A stretch of DNA of 64,000 bases from Aquabacterium sp. A7-Y (lineage in GTDB: Bacteria > Pseudomonadota > Gammaproteobacteria > Burkholderiales > Burkholderiaceae_C). The translations under genes were made by a program, and so were the position numbers. The notes beneath the pieces were generated by a model. That model saw only the letters and a program-made list of their open reading frames with translations. It had not been told where the DNA came from and searched no databases. Where the stretch lies: positions 153,072-217,071 of the forward strand of contig NZ_JAPFBW010000008.1 in the NCBI RefSeq assembly GCF_026153205.1. Reading direction: 5' to 3'. Below are positions 1 through 7,755 of this stretch, in pieces; the first letter of the stretch is position 1; every line of letters begins with the position of its first letter.

Positions 1-2
1 TG

Positions 3-872
3 CATGACGGTGTCCTGCCTTCTCCCCGCGACTGGGCCCACTTTTCCCCCGCGTCGCTTCCCGGCGTCACGCTGCTGAAGGCCCGCTTCATGCGCCATGC
101 CTTCGAGCGCCACAGCCACGACACCTATTCCATCGGCGTCACGACCGGCGGCGTCCAAAGCTTCAACTGCAGGGGGCGGCGGCATGACAGCTGCCCCGGC
201 AATGTGATTCTCTTCAACCCCGACGAGCCTCACGACGGTCAAAGCGGCTCCGAGCGCGGTTTCGAATACGCCATCCTCTACCTGTCCCCGGACACCCTGA
301 ACCGGCTTGCCGACGAGCGCGTGAAGGGGAGCGCCGGCCGCTACTTCAGATCGACAGTGGTCGAGGACCTGCCCGCGGGCCAGGAGGTCCTGCGTGCCGT
401 GAAAGCCGCCGGCCAAAGCCAGGAATCGCTGCGCGCCGAGATCCTGCTCGCACGGCTCGTGACCACACTGCTGAGCCGCCACGCGGACACGAGGCCGCTT
501 CCCGCGCCACCGAGTCCGGGGCACCGCCGCATGGAGGCGGTGCGCGACTACATCGATGCGCACTTCAGCGAAGACTTGACGGTTGCACACCTGGCGCAGG
601 TGGCCGGGCTCTCCCGGGCACACCTGACGCGGGCCTACACCTCGACCTTCGGCGTGCCGCCGCATGTCTACCTCAACAGCGTCCGGCTCCGGCACGCGCA
701 ATGGGCGCTGCGCCAGGGACAGCCTGCGGCGGCCGCTGCCCTGGCGGCGGGCTTCGCGGACCAGAGCCACTTCACGCGGCGCTTCAAGGGCGCCGTCGGC
801 CTGACCCCGGCAGCCTGGGCTCGTCAAATGGCAGGGCCTGGTGGCAAGGGGGTCGCTGCTTCGGGCGCATGA
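3..872 (+). CDS. AraC-family transcriptional regulator, 5' end outside window
   Basis: This is a DNA-binding regulator with an N-terminal cupin-like AraC sensor domain (HSHDTYSIG and NPDEPHDG motifs) and two C-terminal helix-turn-helix motifs over about the last 100 residues, ending FADQSHFTRRFKGAVGLTP. The frame is open and protein-like upstream of the ATG at 90 (it reads DWAHFSPASLPGVTLLKARF), so the true start probably lies before the window and 90 is internal. The effector ligand is unknown; HSHD-type sensors are common in regulators of amino-acid exporters. It converges on the cold-shock gene across a shared hairpin terminator. Confidence 0.88.
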   Translation, partial: HDGVLPSPRDWAHFSPASLPGVTLLKARFMRHAFERHSHDTYSIGVTTGGVQSFNCRGRRHDSCPGNVILFNPDEPHDGQSGSERGFEYAILYLSPDTLNRLADERVKGSAGRYFRSTVVEDLPAGQEVLRAVKAAGQSQESLRAEILLARLVTTLLSRHADTRPLPAPPSPGHRRMEAVRDYIDAHFSEDLTVAHLAQVAGLSRAHLTRAYTSTFGVPPHVYLNSVRLRHAQWALRQGQPAAAAALAAGFADQSHFTRRFKGAVGLTPAAWARQMAGPGGKGVAASGA

Positions 873-910
873 AGGGGAGACGGGCTCAGGGTGGAGACGA
901 TACGCCCATG

Positions 911-938
911 AAAAAACGCGGCACGAAGCCGCGTTTTT
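911..938. terminator. bidirectional intrinsic terminator between araC-type gene and csp
   Basis: A perfect 11-bp stem is built from an A-run plus CGCGGC (912-922) and GCCGCG plus a T-run (928-938), with a five-base ACGAA loop. It carries a U-tract on both strands, so it can end both the convergent AraC-type gene and the cold-shock gene. Confidence 0.9.
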
Positions 939-982
939 CGCTGGGGCCTGCCGCCCGTGCAGGGCACAGGCGCCCCGTCTTT

Positions 983-1195
983 TTACAGCGCGCGAATGTT
1001 CGACGCTTGAGGGCCCTTCAGGCCCTGCTTCACTTCGAATTCGACGCGCTGGTTTTCCTGCAGGCTGCGGAAGCCGCCGGAGCCGGCGATTTCCTTGAAG
1101 TGGGCAAACAGGTCCTTGCCGCCGGTGTCAGGCGTGATGAAGCCAAAGCCCTTGCCGTCGTCGAACCATTTCACGGTGCCAGTTTCGGTTGTCAT
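983..1195 (-). CDS. cold-shock domain protein (CspA family)
   Basis: A 70-residue single-domain OB-fold RNA chaperone. RNP-1 (KGFGFI) and RNP-2-like (DLFAHF) motifs are both present, and the length is standard for CspA/CspD. The start at 1195 begins [11 protein letters not shown] and is preceded by GAAGGA about seven bases upstream. The open frame extends 24 residues further upstream, but that stretch is leader-like and not part of the family. A leader of up to about 220 bases precedes it, as is usual for cold-shock genes controlled at the mRNA level. It acts in the cytoplasm as a nucleic-acid melting chaperone. Confidence 0.95.
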   Translation of the reverse strand: MTTETGTVKWFDDGKGFGFITPDTGGKDLFAHFKEIAGSGGFRSLQENQRVEFEVKQGLKGPQASNIRAL

Positions 1196-1306
1196 GGATG
1201 AAATTCCTTCAGTGGTTAGGAAAAGAAAAAGAAATTCGCGCAAGACAATCGCGCGAACCAGAAACACTCAAGAAACGTCAAACCGGGATTTCAACCTAGG
1301 CCGGCT

Positions 1307-1323
1307 CCGCGACAAGGTCGCGG
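1307..1323 (-). promoter_or_regulatory. hairpin in the csp 5' leader
   Basis: A 7-bp perfect inverted repeat, CCGCGAC/GTCGCGG with a three-base loop, lies about 110 bases upstream of the cold-shock start codon in the otherwise gene-free leader (1196-1416). Structured leaders are known to act as temperature-sensing elements in csp mRNAs. That role here is inferred only from position. Confidence 0.35.
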
Positions 1324-1416
1324 AACGGAACGGGATAAGACCTTGAAGAAACGGTCTTGTGTATGTCTGAGCCGCTAATGTAGTCGTTTGTCCACAATCG
1401 GCCCAGTGAAGTAAGC

Positions 1417-1734
1417 CTATACCCCTTCTCGGCGCTGCGGCATTGCATCGCCCGCGCTCTGCCCGGCCACCTCGGCACCCTCCCTGACCGTGAACAGCAG
1501 AAGGGCCGGCGGATTGTCGTAGGCGGGCTCGGCGTACGCATACACCGCCAGGAGCTTCATGGGACCGCTCCAGTCGAGCACCTCGATGCGCCTGACCTCA
1601 TACCCCTCGGTCTTGTACGCAGCACAGATCGCGCTCTGGGCACCGGCCAGGGTGTTCTCGTGGACCGGTATCTCGATGCCGCCGGCGTCGCTCCGCGTGA
1701 ACGGCGCACCGTTGATGAGATAGACGAGATTCAT
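1417..1734 (-). CDS. hypothetical protein, 105 aa
   Basis: I do not recognise a family. The protein begins MNLVYLINGAPF and has no signal peptide or membrane segment. The start at 1734 has a strong GGGGAGGAA Shine-Dalgarno. The open frame runs nine residues further upstream, without a better site. Codon use is strongly GC-ending, like the neighbouring genes. It lies between the csp leader and an orphan binding-protein gene, all on the minus strand. Coding status is well supported; function is unknown. Confidence 0.7.
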   Translation of the reverse strand: MNLVYLINGAPFTRSDAGGIEIPVHENTLAGAQSAICAAYKTEGYEVRRIEVLDWSGPMKLLAVYAYAEPAYDNPPALLLFTVREGAEVAGQSAGDAMPQRREGV

Positions 1735-1876
1735 GCTTTCCTCCCCGGGACGCCGCCACACGCGGTATGCCCGCAGTCAACGTCCTTGCGTCCATTTTAT
1801 GGGACACCGCGTGCCAGTCGTGCCGGGAAGGCTGTCTCAACCGGTCCCCCGATCGAGACGGCGGCGGTCGCAGCCT

Positions 1877-3025
1877 TCAATTGAGGATGCGCCCGCCCGC
1901 CCCGATCACGCTGATTTCGACATAAGCCGAACCCGAATTGCTGCCCGGCAGGTAGGCAATACGGTAGCCGCCGAGGTCGAAGGGGCCGCTGCGCAGGGCC
2001 GCAATGAGCTTCTCGCGGGTGGGCAGGGGGCCGGCGCGTTCGAGCGCCGACACCATCAGCTTCGCGTTCAGGTAGCCCTCCAGACCGTAGTAGGACAGCG
2101 GCGATCCCTTTGCGTGCGCCGCCATCGCGCGCTTGTACTCGCGCACCACATCGAGCTTGTCGGCCCATGGGTAGGGAATCACCTGAGCCACTTGGATGCC
2201 GCGCGAGTCCTCGGCGCCCAGCTCGGCCACCAGCTGGTCGGTGCCCACCGGCGAGAGCGCCACGAAATAAGGCTTTTCGCCCTGGTGGCGCATCTGCCGT
2301 ATGAAAGCGGCCGTCGGGCGGTAGAGCGTCGCCATCACGACCGCCTGGGCCTCGGAGCCGGCAATGGCCGCCACGGCGGGAGCCACCTCCACCGAGTTGC
2401 GCGGCAGCGAAGCGACCGCCACCGGTTGCAGCTGGTACTCCTGGAGCGCCGCCTTCACACCCAGCAGACCGGCTTGACCGAAGCCGTCGTCCTGGTAGAC
2501 CACGGCGATGCGCCGCACGCCCACGGTCACCAGGTTCTTGACCACGGCGGCTGTTTCGTCGCCATAGCTCGCGCGCAGATGGAACATGTGGCGGTTGACC
2601 GGGGACCTGAGCACCTCCGCGCCGCTGACCGTGCCGACCAGCGGCACGCCGGTCTGGTCGAGCACCGGCAGGACCGCCGTGGTCGAGGCGGTGCCGTAGA
2701 AGCCGAGCAGCGCGAACACGCGCTCCTGCTCGATCAGCCGCTTCGTGTTGGACACGGCGCGATCGACCTCATAGCCGTCGTCCAGCGCCACCAATTGCAG
2801 CTTGCGGCCCTGCACGCCGCCAGCGGCATTGGTCTTGGCGAAATAGACCTCGACGCCTTCCCGCATCTGCTGTCCATAGGCACCGGTGGGTCCGGACAAA
2901 GGCGTGGACATGCCGAGCGTGATCTGTGATGCCGTGATCCCATCGACACTGAACGCCGGCCACGCCGCCATCGCGCAAAAGGCTGCCAGCAGCAGGCGAA
3001 AGACGGTCGGCAATGGGTGGGACAT
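1877..3025 (-). CDS. periplasmic ligand-binding protein (ABC branched-chain amino-acid type)
   Basis: A 382-residue protein with a Sec signal peptide (MSHPLPTVFRLLLAAFCAMAAWPAFS) and a Peripla_BP_6/LivJ-type fold. The family's opening strand is visible (ITLGMSTPLSGPTGAYG), as are the FALLGFYGTASTTAVLPVLDQ and IAVVYQDDGFGQAG segments. The 47 residues that the frame adds upstream are not family sequence, so the start was set at 3025 ahead of the signal peptide. No permease or ATPase genes lie alongside, so it is an orphan receptor. It may feed a distant Liv-type transporter or a sensor; the ligand cannot be told from sequence. Confidence 0.88.
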   Translation of the reverse strand: MSHPLPTVFRLLLAAFCAMAAWPAFSVDGITASQITLGMSTPLSGPTGAYGQQMREGVEVYFAKTNAAGGVQGRKLQLVALDDGYEVDRAVSNTKRLIEQERVFALLGFYGTASTTAVLPVLDQTGVPLVGTVSGAEVLRSPVNRHMFHLRASYGDETAAVVKNLVTVGVRRIAVVYQDDGFGQAGLLGVKAALQEYQLQPVAVASLPRNSVEVAPAVAAIAGSEAQAVVMATLYRPTAAFIRQMRHQGEKPYFVALSPVGTDQLVAELGAEDSRGIQVAQVIPYPWADKLDVVREYKRAMAAHAKGSPLSYYGLEGYLNAKLMVSALERAGPLPTREKLIAALRSGPFDLGGYRIAYLPGSNSGSAYVEISVIGAGGRILN

Positions 3026-3268
3026 GCGAGCTCGGCCTTTGATAGTCGAAGCGCGGCAGTGTTCCACAGCCACCCCGCACTGACCTTTCAGAATGCAACT
3101 GCCGTATGTAACCGCCCCCTTTCCAAGCGACTTTGCCTTGCTTTCGCCAGCGCTTGACGGCACCATCTGCCGGCCACCATTCGTCCCCGTCGCCGGGACA
3201 GAAGCCGTAGCCTGGTGCCAGCTGCGGCTGCCGCCAGCCCCTCGGACCCGTGTTCAAGGAGCAGCTCC

Positions 3269-4138
3269 ATGCCTATCCGTCTGCATTCGCGCTGGGGCGC
3301 CTGCGGCCTCGCCGCCGCCCTCGCCCTGCCCGGCAGCGCCTGGTCCGGTGCCGTCGCCGTGGCTCGCCTCGACCACCTGCAGTTCACGCTGGTGGACCTG
3401 GCCCCCGACGACGGCATTGCGCCGTCCTTTTCTTTCGTGGCGGACCCGGACGCGCCCAACCGCCAGCGCACCGAGCTGACGGTCGATGTACAGAACAGCG
3501 TGCTGGGCACCAGCGATTCGGCCATCCAGGCCGACTTCTCCTTCATCGCCCCGCTGGATCTGGCCCGTTCCGTGGCGAACAACAGCGCCATCGCCCGGTC
3601 GACCGCCGATTCGCTGCACGCCGAGGCCACCAGCCTGGAGCGCGGCAGCGCCAGCGCTTTCGCGTCGAGCGAAAGCAATGTCTTCTTTTCGGGTGACTTC
3701 GGACTGCAGCTGTCACCGATGAGCGCCATCACCATCACGGCCGACGCGACGGTCACCGCGCTCGACACCGGCGAAGCGGGCGCTGAAGGTTTCGCCTTCG
3801 AGTTCGCACAGGCGGAAAGTTTCCTGCGCATCCGCGCGGCCGACCCCGGCGACGGCAGCGGCCCGCAGGACAGCCTGAGCCAGCGCAGTGCAGTCACCAC
3901 GGTGGACGCACTGGCCGATGTCGAGGATGCCTCCGGCGCCCTGTCGGTGAGCTTCCAGAACCTCGGCGCGGCCCCCTTGTATGGCTATCTTTCGGCGCGC
4001 TCGACGGCGTCCGCCTTCGGCGTGACGGCCGCAGTGCCCGAGCCGTCCAGCTGGGCACTCGCATTGACCGGATTGGCGGCACTGGCGGCAAGAGGCCGCC
4101 GCCGTGCAGGACGTGAGCCCGGCGCTCTCAAGCGCTAG
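3269..4138 (+). CDS. PEP-CTERM sorting-domain protein (289 aa)
   Basis: A secreted protein with an N-terminal signal peptide, a beta-rich Ser/Ala-rich body and a typical C-terminal tripartite tag: VPEPSSWALALTGLAALAA followed by an Arg cluster. Exosortase/EpsH systems recognise this tag in biofilm-forming Gram-negatives. The start at 3269 has AAGGAG eight bases upstream; an in-frame ATG at 3215 lacks a site and would mask the signal peptide. The body is not recognised. The stop codon overlaps that of the convergent PEP-CTERM gene. Confidence 0.85.
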   Translation: MPIRLHSRWGACGLAAALALPGSAWSGAVAVARLDHLQFTLVDLAPDDGIAPSFSFVADPDAPNRQRTELTVDVQNSVLGTSDSAIQADFSFIAPLDLARSVANNSAIARSTADSLHAEATSLERGSASAFASSESNVFFSGDFGLQLSPMSAITITADATVTALDTGEAGAEGFAFEFAQAESFLRIRAADPGDGSGPQDSLSQRSAVTTVDALADVEDASGALSVSFQNLGAAPLYGYLSARSTASAFGVTAAVPEPSSWALALTGLAALAARGRRRAGREPGALKR

Positions 4139-4812
4139 CGCTGCCGTCGGCATCCCGCCAGACCGAGCGCCGCCAGGCCCAGCAGGCCCAGCGCGGCGGT
4201 CGAAGGCTCGGGCACCGGGGCGAAGGTGGTGAAGCTGTCGACCCCGGTCTCCAGGTGCGAAGGCGTGAGGTCGACCGTGCCGGTGCCGCTTTCGGCATAG
4301 GCGGTCGCGTCGGTATCGACGAAAAAGAAGCGCGAACTTTCGCCCTCGTTGAGCTCGAAGCCGAAGTCGAACTGCACCGCGTTGCCGTCGACGCTGCGCG
4401 TGGCGGACTGCACGCCTTCGTCACCCAGGCCATCGATGCGCCAGCCGGCATTCGTTGCGAAGCCGGCCAAGCCGTCGCGCCGCAGCGTGACCGGATAGCC
4501 GGTCGGCTTGTCGAGCACCGTGACGCGATAGTAGAAGTCATAGGTGCCGTCGTCCGCGAGGACCACCCGGTCCTGAATCTCCAAGGAGAAGCTTTGCCCA
4601 CTTTGGGCAAAGGTCCCGGAGACGCTGCGCATCACGTCTTCGACCACTGTCCCCGCCAGCTGGGGTTCGGCGGCCACGGTCGTTCCCGGCAAGGGCGACA
4701 CGAAGTCGCCCGGACTGAGCGGTACGGCCTGCGCAGCCGTGGCGCAGGCCAGGGTCAAGGCGCCGAGGGCGGCGAGCAGGGGGAGGCAGGGGCGACGGGC
4801 GATAGTGAGCAT
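4135..4812 (-). CDS. PEP-CTERM sorting-domain protein (225 aa)
   Basis: Begins MLTIARRPCLPLLAALGALTLACATAAQA, a Sec signal peptide, and ends with VPEPSTAALGLLGLAALGL plus CRRQR, a canonical PEP-CTERM exosortase tag. The middle is beta-rich (DDGTYDFYYRVTVLDKP) and otherwise unrecognised. The ATG at 4812 has a GGGAGAAG site; the longer frame upstream is not credible protein. Proteins of this class are moved to the cell surface or extracellular matrix together with exopolysaccharide. Exosortase itself is not in the window. Confidence 0.85.
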   Translation of the reverse strand: MLTIARRPCLPLLAALGALTLACATAAQAVPLSPGDFVSPLPGTTVAAEPQLAGTVVEDVMRSVSGTFAQSGQSFSLEIQDRVVLADDGTYDFYYRVTVLDKPTGYPVTLRRDGLAGFATNAGWRIDGLGDEGVQSATRSVDGNAVQFDFGFELNEGESSRFFFVDTDATAYAESGTGTVDLTPSHLETGVDSFTTFAPVPEPSTAALGLLGLAALGLAGCRRQR

Positions 4813-4949
4813 GGGCTTCTCCCGAAGTTTGTGCCAGCACCTTAGCCGTTTGTCGGTCCGCTGACCAGGCTCGGTTACCACCGATAGCCGGCATGCAGGG
4901 CGAAGCCGCCGGCGTCTTGCTCCCGGGGCACCGGACGGCGCCGGTGGGT

Positions 4950-5552
4950 TCACTGCGACAGCACCCAGGCCTGGTTGCGCCACCCGTTGCAGGCCCACAG
5001 CTGAACCCGGGTGCCGTTGGCCGGCAAGGTGTTGAGGTCGCCGTCCAGGCATTGCCAGCCGTTGGCATTGCGGAAGTGCAGGCCGTCGAAGTGCCAAGTC
5101 TGGTTGAGCCAGCCGTTGCAACGCCAGAGCTGCACGATGGCGCCGTCGTTGGGAATGCCGTTGAGGTCGCCGTCGAGGCACTGCCCGCTGAGGTGGTTCT
5201 GTATCGTCCACATGTTGTCGCCCAGCGGCGTGAAGATCCAGCCTTGCTGGGGTTGTCCGTTGCAGGCCCAGAGCTGGACCTTGCCACCGTCCCGGCCGAT
5301 GGTGTTGAGATCGCCGTCAAGGCAAAGCCCGCCCGGTCCGCCGTTCTGGAAGAAGCGGATCAAGGCCGAGTCGGCACGCACCGCCGCCCCGGGGCTGGGC
5401 CGGTTCAGGGCGGAGGGATGGATGACCGGCAGGCTGGAAGGAAGATCGTCCGGCGCGAGAAAAGCATCGACGAGGCCAGGCCGGGCGGAATGAACCTGCG
5501 CAAGGACTTCCGCGCAAGCAAACAGTACGAGAGGAAACAAAATCCTTTTCAC
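4950..5552 (-). CDS. secreted ricin-type beta-trefoil lectin domain protein
   Basis: About 200 residues: a signal peptide (VKRILFPLVLFACAEVLAQ) and then one beta-trefoil made of three homologous blocks. Each block contains a CLDGDLN segment and a QLWxCNGxxxQxW segment, the QxW signature of ricin B lectins. I chose the GTG at 5552, which has GGGGAG five bases upstream and begins directly at the signal peptide. An ATG at 5594 would add a non-hydrophobic 14-residue prefix. It presumably binds carbohydrate outside the cell. There is no attached catalytic domain, so it may act as a stand-alone lectin. Confidence 0.85.
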   Translation of the reverse strand: MKRILFPLVLFACAEVLAQVHSARPGLVDAFLAPDDLPSSLPVIHPSALNRPSPGAAVRADSALIRFFQNGGPGGLCLDGDLNTIGRDGGKVQLWACNGQPQQGWIFTPLGDNMWTIQNHLSGQCLDGDLNGIPNDGAIVQLWRCNGWLNQTWHFDGLHFRNANGWQCLDGDLNTLPANGTRVQLWACNGWRNQAWVLSQ

Positions 5553-5642
5553 GGCGGCTCCCCATGGCAAGGCTGGACAGGGATCGTGCTCCAAGCAGCC
5601 TTGGAACCTGCAGCCGCATGGGGCACGGGCAGAAAATTGAAT

Positions 5643-5906
5643 CTAGCCCCAGGTCCGAGGCGCATCAAGGCGAGGCCGGGTCGGCGGCGGGCACCACGCC
5701 CGGGAGAAGCCGCCCAACAGCAAGACGGCGCCATCCAGCCATTCGGATGCGCCGCCCGACATCAGCTCGACGCCGTCCTTCTCGAACCAGACGCAAGCCT
5801 TCTTGTTGCCCCACAGCTGCAGGTCGTCATAGTGCCCGCTGAAGCAGACCCTGTTGGGCTGGCCTTTGAAAGGCTGCAGCAGCTGGTCCCGGCCGGGCAC
5901 CGGCAT
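5643..5906 (-). CDS. possible small hypothetical protein (weak)
   Basis: An open frame whose central part reads like real protein (KGQPNRVCFSGHYDDLQLWG, then KKACVWFEKDGVELMSGG). Its last 20 residues are low-complexity Pro/Arg. The ATG at 5906 has AAGGAG 12 bases upstream, an over-long spacing, and the frame is open further upstream to 6059. It could be a short gene, or the eroded 3' end of a larger one. No family is recognised. Confidence 0.35.
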   Translation of the reverse strand: MPVPGRDQLLQPFKGQPNRVCFSGHYDDLQLWGNKKACVWFEKDGVELMSGGASEWLDGAVLLLGGFSRAWCPPPTRPRLDAPRTWG

Positions 5907-6077
5907 CTGGATCGAATGCTCCTTGCGAAAGCCCAGGCCCGTCTCAGGAGTTAGGGATGCCGCGGCCGGGCAGGATCTCCGGCGCTCTTGCCGGCATACC
6001 GTTTGCTTTCCGATCCCGACCTGCTGGCCGAGGGGGAATCCATAATGGTCCCCCGCCACCAGCCCGACTTCCCGGAG

Positions 6078-6102
6078 CGGGAGCGCCTCCCGGACTTTTC
6101 TT
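6078..6102 (+). terminator. terminator-like hairpin in rsbR leader
   Basis: A CGGGAG/CTCCCG stem with a three-base loop (6078-6092) is followed by a T-rich stretch (GACTTTTCTT). It sits only about 28 bases before the rsbR start codon on the same strand. It could be an attenuator, or the terminator of an upstream transcript. Confidence 0.4.
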
Positions 6103-6120
6103 CACACTGCGCCATCAAGA

Positions 6121-6975
6121 ATGAGAACTCAAAACACTGCGATCCAGGCACTGCTGCAATCCAGCCGCGAAGACATCCTGAAGGAATGGCTTGCAGAATG
6201 TTTTACCGCCGGCATTGCCCGGAAGACCGGAAACGGCAGCATGGAGGCCGAGGCCGCCTCACTGCTCAAGACCTTTCACGAGGCGGTGCGCGCCGACGGC
6301 GACCCGGCGCAGTTCCAGTCGGCCGCCTGGGACGCCTTGCGCAGCGAGCTGGAACGCCTGTCGGGCTCGCGCGCAGCGCAGGGTGCTTCGGCCGGCGACA
6401 CCAGCGTGTTCGTGTTGGCGCTCAAGAAGCCGCTGTTCGAGCGCGTGCAGCGCTCAGGCGGCGATACCCAGACCCTGATGGAGCTGACCTGGTGGATCTC
6501 GATGCTGGTGGACAAGATGGCGCAGTTCACCGTGTCCACCTACCAGCGCACGCGGGAAGACATCATCCGCCGGCAGCAGCAGGAGCTGCTGGAGCTGTCC
6601 ACCCCGGTGATCAAGCTGTGGGACGGCGTGCTCGCCGTGCCGATGATCGGCACGCTGGACAGCGCCCGCACCCAGCTGGTCATGGAAACCCTGCTGCAGC
6701 GCATCGTCGAGTCGGGCTCTGAACTGGCCATCATCGACATCACCGGCGTGCCGACCGTCGACACGCTGGTGGCTCAGCACCTGTTGAAGACGGTCACGGC
6801 GATCCGGCTGATGGGCGCCGACTGCATCGTCAGCGGCATCCGCCCGCAGATCGCGCAGACCATCGTGCACCTGGGCATCGACCTGCAGGGCATCAACACC
6901 AAGGCCACGCTGGCCGACGCGCTGGCACTGGCCCTCAAGCGCACCGGCCACACCGTCACCCGCACCCGGGCCTGA
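6121..6975 (+). CDS. rsbR: RsbR-type stressosome scaffold (RsbRD_N + STAS)
   Basis: A 284-residue co-scaffold of the stressosome. The N-terminal half (about 1-155) is helical and resembles RsbRD_N/non-haem globin-like sensor regions. The C-terminal STAS domain (about 162-275) retains DITGVPTVDT with Thr215 and the downstream INTKAT segment. These match the two threonines that RsbT phosphorylates in Bacillus RsbRA. It forms the mixed RsbR/RsbS core that holds RsbT until stress. It is first of six genes with overlaps or minimal gaps. The Shine-Dalgarno is weak and the start is taken from the first ATG. Confidence 0.9.
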   Translation: MRTQNTAIQALLQSSREDILKEWLAECFTAGIARKTGNGSMEAEAASLLKTFHEAVRADGDPAQFQSAAWDALRSELERLSGSRAAQGASAGDTSVFVLALKKPLFERVQRSGGDTQTLMELTWWISMLVDKMAQFTVSTYQRTREDIIRRQQQELLELSTPVIKLWDGVLAVPMIGTLDSARTQLVMETLLQRIVESGSELAIIDITGVPTVDTLVAQHLLKTVTAIRLMGADCIVSGIRPQIAQTIVHLGIDLQGINTKATLADALALALKRTGHTVTRTRA

Positions 6976-6986
6976 GGCGCAGCGCG

Positions 6987-7367
6987 ATGGATCGCATCCC
7001 CATACTCCAGATGGGCAAGTGCCTGCTGGTCACCATCCAGGTGGACCTGCAGGACCGGACCGCCCTGGCGCTGCAGGACGAGCTGGCCGCGAAGATCGAG
7101 GCCACCGGCGCCCACGGCGTGCTGATCGACATTTCCGCGCTGGAGATCGTCGACTCCTTCATCGGCCGCATGCTGGCCGGCATCTCCGGCATTGCCCGGG
7201 TCCTGGACGCGACCACCGTCGTGGTCGGCATGCAGCCCGCCGTCGCGATCACGCTGGTCGAGCTGGGGCTGTCGCTGGAAGGCGTGCGCACCGCACTGAA
7301 TGTCGAGCGGGGCATGCAGATGCTGAACTCGGCCCCGAGGGAGCAGGCACTTGACGCCCACGCGTGA
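6987..7367 (+). CDS. rsbS: RsbS-type STAS-domain stressosome protein
   Basis: A 126-residue single STAS domain. Its DISALEIVDSFIGRML segment keeps Ser57 in the VDSF context, corresponding to the Bacillus RsbS serine phosphorylated by RsbT. Together with RsbR it forms the icosahedral stressosome core, and phosphorylation releases RsbT. It starts 11 bases after rsbR and overlaps the likely rsbT start by 17 bases, so the three are co-translated. Length and motif leave little doubt about the family. Confidence 0.92.
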   Translation: MDRIPILQMGKCLLVTIQVDLQDRTALALQDELAAKIEATGAHGVLIDISALEIVDSFIGRMLAGISGIARVLDATTVVVGMQPAVAITLVELGLSLEGVRTALNVERGMQMLNSAPREQALDAHA

Positions 7368-7755
7368 AGGATCGATGCCCTTGCGCAGCGAGCAGGACAT
7401 CGTGATGAGCCGGCAGACGGTGCGCAAGCTGACCCAGGAGCTGAAGTTCTCGCTCGTCGACCAGACCAAGATGGTCACGGCCGCCAGCGAGCTTTCGCGC
7501 AACACCGTGGTCTACGGCGGCGGCGGCGAGATGCGCTGGGAAGTGGTCGGCAGCGACCTGCGCCCGGGCCTGCGTCTGCACTTCGAGGACCAGGGGCCCG
7601 GCATTGCCGATCTCGAACTGGCCCTGACCGACGGCTGGACCTCGGGCAACGGGCTGGGCATGGGCCTGTCGGGCAGCAAGCGGCTGGTCAACGAATTCGA
7701 GATCCGCACCGCCGTCGGCGCCGGCACCTGCGTCACCATCACGCGGTGGAAGTGA
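7351..7755 (+). CDS. rsbT: RsbT-type serine/threonine kinase (switch protein)
   Basis: A 134-residue GHKL ATPase. The N box is ASELSRNTVVYG, G1 is EDQGPGIADL and G2 is GNGLGMGLSGSKRL, all as in RsbT. It phosphorylates RsbS and RsbR and then leaves to activate a downstream partner. I prefer the TTG at 7351: a GAGGGAG site lies seven bases upstream, and the N-terminus then matches RsbT in length. An ATG at 7375 with AAGGA close by is the alternative. It ends at 7755, sharing one base with the next gene's ATG. Confidence 0.88.
   Translation: MTPTREGSMPLRSEQDIVMSRQTVRKLTQELKFSLVDQTKMVTAASELSRNTVVYGGGGEMRWEVVGSDLRPGLRLHFEDQGPGIADLELALTDGWTSGNGLGMGLSGSKRLVNEFEIRTAVGAGTCVTITRWK

Larger units (their letters stand above)
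5553..6120. other. mostly gene-poor stretch before the stressosome operon
   Basis: Apart from the weak minus-strand frame at 5643-5906, I see no supportable gene here. The right end holds the leader of the rsbR operon with a terminator-like hairpin at 6078-6092. Confidence 0.5.

Noticed and set aside
1733..2929. 398-codon plus-strand frame opposite the periplasmic binding protein
   Set aside because: Antisense shadow with His/Arg/Gln bias and no ribosome site.
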